From: a virus
Length of the DNA stretch: 20,413 bases
Virus record (IMG/VR): IMGVR_UViG_3300027306_000019
Span: 1-20,413 of that record
Direction: 5' to 3' (one strand)
Shown here: positions 14,581 to 20,413 of the stretch, piece after piece
Layout of the letters: each line of letters opens with the position of its first letter
How positions within the stretch are numbered: position 1 is the first letter of the stretch
Notes under the pieces: generated by a model
Databases searched by the model: none
What the model saw: only the letters and a program-made list of their open reading frames with translations
What the model was told of the DNA's origin: nothing
Program-made: the position numbers and the translations under genes

Positions 14581-15573
14581 ATGGCCATCAATCCCTACGA
14601 GCTCAAGCGCCGTGCATCCGGCTACCACCGTCCTGGCAAGGGGGGTGGCGGAACGCCGGCCAACCAGACGGTGTCGCAGACGTCCATCCCGGAGTACGCC
14701 AAGCCGTACGTCGAGAACCTGCTGGGCAAAAGTGAGGCGCTGACCAACGCCCCGTACCAGCAGTACACGGGCGACCGGGTCGCCGGGCTCGACCCTCTGC
14801 AAACCGCGGCCCAGCAAGGGCTTGGTGGCATCAGCGGCTCCGGCATGATCGGGCAATCCGCCGCGGGCACCGGTGGGGCCATGCTGTCGGCTGCCGAACT
14901 GGCGGGCACTCAGGCCGGCGGGTTCACCGGCGCAACCGCCCAGGGGTACATGAGCCCCTACATCCAGAACGTGCTCGACGTGCAGAAGCGGGAGCTCGGT
15001 CGCGACGCCGCCATCGCCACCACCCAGCGCAACGCCCAGGCCACCCAGGCGGGCGCGTTTGGCGGCGCCCGACAAGCCATCACTGACGCGGAAGCTGAAC
15101 GCAACCTGATGCAGCGGCAGGCGGACGTGCAGGCTCAGGGCCTCCAAGGTGCCTACGACCGCGCCCAGAGCGCGTACTTCACTGACCAAGACCAGACCAA
15201 TCAGGCTCGGCAGGCGGGGATCTCGTCGCTCTTGTCCGGCGCAGGCCAGCTGTCCAACCTCGGGGCGCAGGTCATCGGCATGCAGGACACCCTGGGTAAG
15301 GACAATGCCGCGTTGGCGCAGCGCGAATTGGATGCGAAGTACCAAGATTTTGCAGACCAGCAGAACTGGAATTACAAGCAGCTCGGGTTCATGTCCGACA
15401 TCCTGCGCGGCAGCGCCAACCTGACGCAGAGCTCCAGTTCGGTCTATCAAGCACCGCCCAGCACGGCGGCCCAACTGGCCAGCCTGGGCACCGCCGCTGC
15501 TGGCTTGAGCAAGCTCAAGAAGGGTGGCCGGGTACGCTCGGGCCTTGCCGAGCTCGCACTGCACCAGATGTGA
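14581..15573 (+). CDS. Conserved podovirus virion protein (internal protein candidate)
   Basis: Product of 330 residues. GAGGTAGG upstream (14571-14578) gives ATG 14581 a good but close ribosome site. The pattern SIPEYAKPYVENLLGKSEAL, PYQQYTGDRVAGLDPLQ, then MSPYIQNVLDVQKRELGRDA, QAGAFGGARQAITDAEAERN and ALAQRELDAKYQDFADQQNW matches a widespread virion protein of environmental podoviruses. Much of residues 120-290 is predicted long helix, rich in Gln, Ala and Asn. The C-terminus ends in LKKGGRVRSGLAEL, one of the GG-tags seen across this block. By position it may stand where T7 gp14 does, but I see no sequence link to gp14. Virion location is likely; the exact role is not known. Confidence 0.7.
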   Translation: MAINPYELKRRASGYHRPGKGGGGTPANQTVSQTSIPEYAKPYVENLLGKSEALTNAPYQQYTGDRVAGLDPLQTAAQQGLGGISGSGMIGQSAAGTGGAMLSAAELAGTQAGGFTGATAQGYMSPYIQNVLDVQKRELGRDAAIATTQRNAQATQAGAFGGARQAITDAEAERNLMQRQADVQAQGLQGAYDRAQSAYFTDQDQTNQARQAGISSLLSGAGQLSNLGAQVIGMQDTLGKDNAALAQRELDAKYQDFADQQNWNYKQLGFMSDILRGSANLTQSSSSVYQAPPSTAAQLASLGTAAAGLSKLKKGGRVRSGLAELALHQM

Positions 15574-15580
15574 GAACGCC

Positions 15581-17122
15581 ATGCTGAACGTCAATCAGAT
15601 CACGCACTCCCTATCCATGATGGGGGACCACGACCTGCAGAAGTTCGCGGCCATGAACAAGGCTGACCCGTACATGCTGTCGCTGGCGGTCTCCGAGTCG
15701 AACCGCCGCAAGACCATGCGTCAGGAAGCCTCGGTGCCTCCCGCTGCCCAGCAGCCCAAGGTGGTGGATCAGGCTGTGGCCGGCATCGCAGCGCTCCCGG
15801 CGGACAACATGCAGTTTGCTGACGGCGGCATTGTTGGGTTCGCCGAAGGCGGCCAGACCTCGAGCCCTGGGATCATGCGGTACGGCGGCCCGTACGATGG
15901 CCCCAACATCTTGCCGATGCGGTCTCCGTACGCCGGCATGTCGTTCCCGGAGTTCGCAAGCGCCGTGTACGACGACTACGGCCGTCCGGTCGTCTCCGGA
16001 GTCCGCGACTTCTTCACCAAGCCGGGTACAACCCTGGCGGAGTACGCGCAGCGCGGCGTCAAGCCCGAAGCGGGGGCGGGTCGTGGGTTCGTCAACCCCT
16101 CGATGGACGCACCGATGCACGCGACGCCGGCCAAGGCGGCCAAGGCGGCCGAGCAAGCGCAGCCGCAGGAGACCCCCCGCCCGGCAGGCGGAATCACCTC
16201 GATGCGTGGCTCCGTGACGCAACAGGGTTCAGCTGGCGCCAGCGGCCCCGGCGCTGCCCCCGCGGTGCCTGGGTACAAGCCCGTGGCTCCGCAAGTGCAG
16301 AAGATCGCCGACAAGTATGCCGCGGACTCCAAGGCAGCGCTCGATGCCCGGAACGCCGAGTACGAGGCCAACCGCCCGGCCACGGAGAATTTCGCTGAGC
16401 GTCGCGAGCTGCTCGGTGAGGACACGTCGGCCCGCGACAAGGAAACCGCTCAGGGGATGGCTCTGTTGACGGCCGCCGCGGCCATGGTTCGCCCTGGTCA
16501 GAACGGCATGATGGCGCTGATCTCCGGCATCACGGAGGGTGGCAAGGACTACGCTGGGCGCATGAAGGACATCCGCGCGGCCGAGAAGGAGCGCAAGATG
16601 GCCATGGCCCAGCTGGCCGAAGCCGAACGTGCCGCCAAGCGCCAGGACTTCGAGAGTGCACAGGCCCGCCGCGACAAGGCTGCCGAGTACATGGCGAACG
16701 TCTCCGGCAAGACGACCGAGATCGTGGCGCAGTCCCTGGGCGTCGACGCAAAAGTGGCTGGCGACATTGTCACCACCGCCATGAACAACCGCACCCAGCG
16801 GGACATCGCCGCCGGCAACAACGCAACCACACTCAAAGCCGCTGCGATGCGGTCGGATGGGTCGATCGGTGGCGGCCAGGGCACGGACCTCAAGGCACTG
16901 CAGCTGCAGCAAAAGGCGATCCAGCAGGCGCTCACCGACGCGCGCAAGAGCCCGTTCACGCCGCAGGCGATCGCGCAGATCCGGGAGCTCGAGGCGCAAT
17001 CCGCCGCGGTGCGCGACAAAATCGCCCAACTCAGCGGCGCCGCCGACACAACCGCGGTGGCCGCGCGCCCGGCTGTGAACCTCGGCGGGTGGGGGAACAT
17101 GACCACCAACGCCCAGAAGTGA
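15581..17122 (+). CDS. Conserved podovirus virion protein with GG-tags and coiled coil
   Basis: Product of 513 residues from ATG 15581; a longer in-frame reading from 15524 overlaps the previous gene and is rejected, though only a weak GAG lies upstream of 15581. The N-terminus MLNVNQITHSLSMMGDHDLQ, then DPYMLSLAVSESNRRKTMR and FADGGIVGFAEGGQ (about residues 83-96), is a pattern I know from virion proteins of environmental podoviruses. GAGRGFVNP lies at 165-173 with a Lys/Ala tract after it, shared with the 4381-5019 product. Residues ~290-400 hold a hydrophobic Ala/Met-rich part (AQGMALLTAAAAMVRPGQNG) and a long charged helix (GRMKDIRAAEKERKMAMAQL). It is followed by the hairpin over the start of the giant gene. 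Probable ejection or internal head protein. Confidence 0.7.
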   Translation: MLNVNQITHSLSMMGDHDLQKFAAMNKADPYMLSLAVSESNRRKTMRQEASVPPAAQQPKVVDQAVAGIAALPADNMQFADGGIVGFAEGGQTSSPGIMRYGGPYDGPNILPMRSPYAGMSFPEFASAVYDDYGRPVVSGVRDFFTKPGTTLAEYAQRGVKPEAGAGRGFVNPSMDAPMHATPAKAAKAAEQAQPQETPRPAGGITSMRGSVTQQGSAGASGPGAAPAVPGYKPVAPQVQKIADKYAADSKAALDARNAEYEANRPATENFAERRELLGEDTSARDKETAQGMALLTAAAAMVRPGQNGMMALISGITEGGKDYAGRMKDIRAAEKERKMAMAQLAEAERAAKRQDFESAQARRDKAAEYMANVSGKTTEIVAQSLGVDAKVAGDIVTTAMNNRTQRDIAAGNNATTLKAAAMRSDGSIGGGQGTDLKALQLQQKAIQQALTDARKSPFTPQAIAQIRELEAQSAAVRDKIAQLSGAADTTAVAARPAVNLGGWGNMTTNAQK

Positions 17123-17129
17123 TCGTAGA

Positions 17130-17154
17130 ATGGGGCCTTCAGCGGAGGCCCCAT
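17130..17154 (+). promoter_or_regulatory. Perfect 9-bp hairpin burying the ribosome site and start codon of the giant gene
   Basis: ATGGGGCCT (17130-17138) pairs without mismatch with AGGCCCCAT (17146-17154), around the 7-base loop TCAGCGG. The Shine-Dalgarno GGAGG (17144-17148) lies at the loop/stem border and the first two bases of the start codon ATG 17153-17155 are the end of the stem, so both are occluded when folded. Just upstream TAGAAT (17126-17131) matches five of six bases of a -10 element, but no -35 is found. No T-run follows, so termination is not supported. The layout suggests control of translation start for the giant protein, for instance by translating ribosomes from the upstream gene opening the fold; its stop is only eight bases before the stem. 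Confidence 0.65.
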
Positions 17155-20100
17155 GCCTGTTTACACGATCACCGCGCCGAACGGCAAGTCCTACTCGATT
17201 GAGGGCCCCGAGGGCGCTACCCGCGAGGAAGTCGTCGCCGAGATCCTCCGGCGCGACCCCAGTGCCGCCAACCCACCCCCGAAGCAGACCATCGCGGGCA
17301 ACGTCAAGGAGTTCGCCAAGGGCGTGGTCCCAGGCGCGGTTGGCCTCGCGGAAACCGCCGCGATTGGCGCGTCTGCGCTGCTGCCGGACGACAAAGAGCG
17401 GGCAGTCCGCGACACCATCAAGTCTGTGGCTGACACCGCCAAAGCCCCGTTCGCCCCCGCCGCCGGGTACGAGGACGCGGTTGGTCGCAAGTTGGGTGAA
17501 GGTGTCGGGTCAGTGGCCCCGTTCCTGGCCATGGGCCCCCTCGGCTTGGCAGCCCGCGCGGCAGTTGGTACCGGTGTCGGCCTTGCTGCCGGCGCAGGTG
17601 AGGCCCGCGTACGCGCGGAGCGAGACGGCGCTACTGCAGACCAGCGAGCCACGGCGACGGCGTTGGGCATGATCCCAGGCGCGATCGAGTCGCTGCCTCC
17701 GTTCCGCATTCTCGATCGCCTGCCCGATGCAGCCAAGTCGGCCGGCATGCAGATGATCCGTCGTGCCGCGATCTCCGGCGGCGAGGAAGCCGCGCAAGAG
17801 GCCGCGCAGCAGTTTGCGCAAAACCTGATCGCCAAGGGGATCTACAAGCCTGAGCAGTCCCTGACCGGTGAAGTGCTGGATAATGCCTTGGTCGGTGGTG
17901 GGGTCGGTGCGCTGACTTCTGCATTGCTGGACGCCGCGGTAGGACGCCGCGCACGGACCACTACCCAGACTGACGCCACGCAGAAAGCGCTCGAAGCCCG
18001 CGTTCTGGCGTCTCAAGAAGCCGCTGCGCGTGCACAAGAGCCGGCACTGAAGGCAGCCAAGCCCGGTGCGCAAGGCCAGCTGTGGGAAGACATCCCTGGT
18101 CCGCGCCCGCAGGCTGCGCCGAGTGACGTTGAAGCTGAGGCTGCCGGTGAGGTCGATCCCGCCCAGATGGGGTTTGCGTTCGACGACGCCCAGGGCTACG
18201 GTGACCTGTTCAAGGAACGTGAGCGCCTGCGCCAGGGTGAGAAAAGTCCGGAAGCCAAGGCTCGCATCGACGAGATCTCCGCGCAGTTGCGGGGTCGCGA
18301 CGTGCAAGACGTATCCGACGTGCGCAAGGCCAAGAAGTCTGCGTTCAGCGCCGACGTCCTGCCGGAGCCGGTTCGGCGCGACAGCCTGCAGGACAACGGC
18401 CGTCGCAAGCCCGCAGAGCCCCACGCACTGACTGACCAAGTCAACGAAGAAATGGTCGGCCCTACCGCGGCCGGGTGGGCACAGAGCAAGTCCGGCCAGC
18501 GCTTCCTGCAGGAAGTCGGGCAGCTGCTGGACGCCAACAACGGGGATCTCGCCGCGGTGCGCATGTACCGTGACAAGCTGGTCCCGAAGACGAATGTGGT
18601 GAAAGGAGCCATCTTTGATGCGATCGTTCAACCCGACCCCGCGACTGAGCCAAAGGCTTATCAACCTGAGCTCGGAGGAGCTCAGCTTAGCCTGGGCCTA
18701 CCTGAACGCGACCCTGGCCGGGGAGAACCCGCCGATCCCGAAGTCGCTGGCGGGCCTGACCGTGCTGGACTGGCAGATGGCGCACGAGCTGATGGACCTG
18801 TGTATGGAGCAGAAGCGCAGCGAGCTGCACCACTGACGCCGGACCCGGAGCCGACGCCGGAGCCGCTTCCTGAGCGCATTCCGGAAGAAGACGTGGCGCC
18901 CACCCTGGACTCTGATCCCGAGGTGGACCCCAGCAAGGTGGCTCCCCCGACGATCGAAGCGCTGCGCGAACGCCTGACCCAGGTGCTGAATGACCGTGAT
19001 GCGCCCCGAGAGATCAAGCAGGAAGCCTTCAAGCTCTACGACTCGATCGACCCGGAGAGCCAAGAAGGGCTGCTCGACACTCAGGAAGATGTGGCTGCAG
19101 CGTACACGTACGCCGCCAAGCAGTACGAAAAGCTGATGGATCGGCAAGACCGCCTGCTCAACCGCTGGAAGCACAAGGCGGACGAAGGCGATGCGACTAC
19201 CGACGGCCTGGACATCGACTCACTGCGCCTGATGGAAAAGGGTGACCTGCAGGGCGTGCTGGCGCATGTCGCTGACCGGCACCCGAACCCCGTGGTGGCC
19301 GCTGTCGCCAACCGCGTTCGCCCACTGCTGGGGGCTACCAAGCTGACAATGCACAGCGAGCTCAAGACCAAGTCCGGTCAGAGCGCCCGCGGCGCGGCGA
19401 CAGTGGATGGCAGCCGAGTCATGCTCCGCCGGCGCGGCGCCGACGCGGAAGTGGTCGTACACGAAGCAGTGCACGCAGCCACCGAGCACGTGCTGCAGAA
19501 CCCGAAGTCGTGGACTCCAGACCAGCGCGCGGCTGTGCAGACGCTCCGAAGCCTCCACAACGCAGTGCTGGAGGCGGGCGTCCGCATGCCCGAGCCGGCC
19601 AAGACGGACCTGTCTGAGTTCATCGCCGAGGCGCTCTCGAACGCTCGAGTGCAGGCCCAGATGAAGCAGATCCCCTGGAAGCAGCAGACCGCGTGGCACT
19701 GGTTCAAGTCCGCGCTGCTCAAGATGCTGGGCGTGCAGACCCCGACCAACGCCCTGGAGGCTACCCTGGAGGCCGCCGACGCGGTCTTTGCCGCGCCTGA
19801 GCCGGTGGCCAAGTCGAATCCGCTCAACGTGAAGTTCTCGTTCGACGACGTGGTCAAGAGCAGCGAGGCGTATCAGGAGGGCGACGGCCCGGTCCGCAAG
19901 GCGGTCAAGTCGTTCGCTGATGCGTTGCGCACGTCGGGCGGGGTCAACCCGGGCACCAAGTTCCGCGTCTTGACGGTCGATTCGCTGGCCAGCGTCAGCA
20001 ACCGGTTCAACGCCTTGTTCGACAACGCCGTGCGCACGTCGTCCGGCATCGTGAACCCTGAAGGGGCGCTGCGCCAAGCCCAGGATACGGCCAAGCTGCT

Positions 20101-20413
20101 GCTGCCGTTCGTCGACCGTGGTGGGTTGGCCAAAGACCCCGCGACTGGCCAGTACCACGCCGTTGATGCCGAAGACTCCACCGCGAACATCCTGCGGGAC
20201 ATCACGGCTTGGGGCGAGCAGCAAGGCATGGACGAGCGCACTGCGTCCACCGCGGTGTCCAAGATGTTCGAGGCCATCCGCCTCGATGGTATGCGCCAGA
20301 GCAACGCCACCGGTGACACGGACTTCCCGATCCACCGCCTGTCGAAGAACGCCCCCGGCACGGCCGACCAGCAGATCGACGAAGCACTCGCCGAGGTGCT
20401 CAAACACCCTGAG
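17153..20413 (+). CDS. Giant polyvalent virion/ejection protein with HExxH metallopeptidase motif (partial, runs off the end)
   Basis: I read this frame codon by codon: 1087 codons with no stop to the last base. The N-terminus YTITAPNGKSYSIEGPEGAT is one I know from large phage virion proteins. Hydrophobic Gly/Ala segments lie near residues 117-149 and 237-264, flanking EEAAQEAAQQFAQNLIAKG; these could enter a membrane during DNA ejection. Residues ~489-600 are a Pro/Glu/Gly-rich linker over the nested gene. H770-E771-A-V-H774 followed by EFIAEAL (E822, E826) is the zinc-metallopeptidase pattern of phage 'large polyvalent' proteins (HExxH plus a later Glu). The remaining part is helical. It probably fills the place of T7 gp15/gp16. 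The start ATG 17153 is within a hairpin. Whether it is one chain or is cleaved or split near the linker is open. Confidence 0.8.
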   Translation, partial: MPVYTITAPNGKSYSIEGPEGATREEVVAEILRRDPSAANPPPKQTIAGNVKEFAKGVVPGAVGLAETAAIGASALLPDDKERAVRDTIKSVADTAKAPFAPAAGYEDAVGRKLGEGVGSVAPFLAMGPLGLAARAAVGTGVGLAAGAGEARVRAERDGATADQRATATALGMIPGAIESLPPFRILDRLPDAAKSAGMQMIRRAAISGGEEAAQEAAQQFAQNLIAKGIYKPEQSLTGEVLDNALVGGGVGALTSALLDAAVGRRARTTTQTDATQKALEARVLASQEAAARAQEPALKAAKPGAQGQLWEDIPGPRPQAAPSDVEAEAAGEVDPAQMGFAFDDAQGYGDLFKERERLRQGEKSPEAKARIDEISAQLRGRDVQDVSDVRKAKKSAFSADVLPEPVRRDSLQDNGRRKPAEPHALTDQVNEEMVGPTAAGWAQSKSGQRFLQEVGQLLDANNGDLAAVRMYRDKLVPKTNVVKGAIFDAIVQPDPATEPKAYQPELGGAQLSLGLPERDPGRGEPADPEVAGGPDRAGLADGARADGPVYGAEAQRAAPLTPDPEPTPEPLPERIPEEDVAPTLDSDPEVDPSKVAPPTIEALRERLTQVLNDRDAPREIKQEAFKLYDSIDPESQEGLLDTQEDVAAAYTYAAKQYEKLMDRQDRLLNRWKHKADEGDATTDGLDIDSLRLMEKGDLQGVLAHVADRHPNPVVAAVANRVRPLLGATKLTMHSELKTKSGQSARGAATVDGSRVMLRRRGADAEVVVHEAVHAATEHVLQNPKSWTPDQRAAVQTLRSLHNAVLEAGVRMPEPAKTDLSEFIAEALSNARVQAQMKQIPWKQQTAWHWFKSALLKMLGVQTPTNALEATLEAADAVFAAPEPVAKSNPLNVKFSFDDVVKSSEAYQEGDGPVRKAVKSFADALRTSGGVNPGTKFRVLTVDSLASVSNRFNALFDNAVRTSSGIVNPEGALRQAQDTAKLLLPFVDRGGLAKDPATGQYHAVDAEDSTANILRDITAWGEQQGMDERTASTAVSKMFEAIRLDGMRQSNATGDTDFPIHRLSKNAPGTADQQIDEALAEVLKHPE
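18602..18608 (+). promoter_or_regulatory. Strong ribosome-binding site of the nested gene
   Basis: AAAGGAG lies 9 bases before ATG 18618, inside the reading frame of the giant gene (where it encodes part of Val-Lys-Gly-Ala). It is as good as the best ribosome sites in the window, for example the identical AAAGGAG before 4381. A TTG three bases before the ATG could also serve. The site supports independent start of the nested frame. Confidence 0.7.
18618..18836 (+). CDS. Nested gene in the +1 frame inside the giant virion gene; unknown small protein
   Basis: Product of 72 residues from ATG 18618 (a TTG at 18615 would add one Met). AAAGGAG lies 9 bases upstream. By hand count 66 of 72 codons end in G or C in this frame, while the overlapping giant frame has only about 31 of 73; just outside the nested gene the giant frame returns to roughly 80-85%. 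So selection here follows the nested frame. The protein looks folded: LSSEELSLAWAYLNATLAG and LTVLDWQMAHELMDLCMEQK are two likely amphipathic helices joined by a Pro-rich turn. The giant protein has a low-complexity linker in the same stretch, as expected when a constrained gene is overprinted. I do not recognise the family; an assembly factor or regulator for the large protein is a guess. Confidence 0.72.
   Translation: MRSFNPTPRLSQRLINLSSEELSLAWAYLNATLAGENPPIPKSLAGLTVLDWQMAHELMDLCMEQKRSELHH

Noticed and set aside
13993-15594. Very long antisense open frames, such as 533 codons here and others at 17510-18664 and 19220-20407
   Set aside because: They lie opposite well-supported genes. In GC-rich DNA with G/C at third positions, the complementary frames are rarely interrupted; the products are Arg/His/Leu-rich without fold-like patterns and have no matching gene layout.
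17130-17154. Intrinsic terminator before the giant gene
   Set aside because: The stem is strong, but no T-run follows; the next bases are the coding sequence of the giant gene.
1-20413. T7-type phage promoter family or CRISPR-like direct repeats
   Set aside because: No long conserved sequence recurs across the gaps, and no regularly spaced repeats were seen by eye; the only clear repeats are protein-level (propeller blades, GRG motif, basic tracts).

Overview
This window reads as part of the late (virion and lysis) region of a short-tailed tailed bacteriophage (podovirus type), or of an integrated copy of one. The DNA is GC-rich with strong G/C preference at third codon positions. Every credible gene lies on the + strand, gaps are tiny (the largest is 98 bases at 2933-3030), and many stops and starts overlap as ATGA or TGATG. 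Most starts have a clear Shine-Dalgarno sequence. No integrase, repressor, polymerase, terminase, portal or capsid gene is inside the window. The host is probably a high-GC bacterium, but the sequence does not name it.

Layout. (1) 1-72: possible tail end of an upstream gene, then a textbook intrinsic terminator with a UUCG loop. (2) 86-2932: three beta-rich proteins, the third a tailspike-like protein of 599 residues; this is one receptor-binding or decoration block. (3) 2933-4186: a structured intergenic gap, two small virion-type proteins and a small one-pass membrane protein. (4) 4194-5019: a very basic Lys/Ala/Pro-rich peptide and a second Gly/Lys/Ala-rich protein. (5) 5028-6684: head-to-tail connector block with a gp4-like protein, a four-Cys protein and an SU10-type adaptor. 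(6) 6684-9452: second receptor-binding block with a conserved small virion protein, a tail fibre and a seven-repeat FG-GAP beta-propeller. (7) 9460-10624: lysis pair, a GH19 endolysin and a GTA-type 3TM holin. (8) 10627-12821: tail nozzle and a small companion. (9) 12864-20413: internal virion (ejection) proteins: a 430-residue protein, a GNAT-like protein placed like T7 gp13, two conserved virion proteins of 330 and 513 residues, and a giant polyvalent protein of at least 1087 residues with an HExxH metallopeptidase motif that runs off the end of the window.

How it works together (inference): adaptors and nozzle form the tail conduit, two fibre/spike blocks find the host, the endolysin and holin release progeny, and the 12864-20413 proteins are probably packed in the head and ejected with DNA. 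The most unusual points are a 72-codon gene nested in another frame inside the giant ejection-protein gene (18618-18836), where codon-position composition switches frame exactly over the nested gene; a perfect 9-bp hairpin (17130-17154) that buries the Shine-Dalgarno and start codon of that same giant gene; an FG-GAP propeller as a tail protein; and short peptide modules (GRG[KF]VNP and GG-tags) shared by several otherwise unrelated virion proteins.

There is no stretch above 300 bases without a gene. I saw no tRNA, rRNA, insertion sequence, CRISPR array or attachment site.
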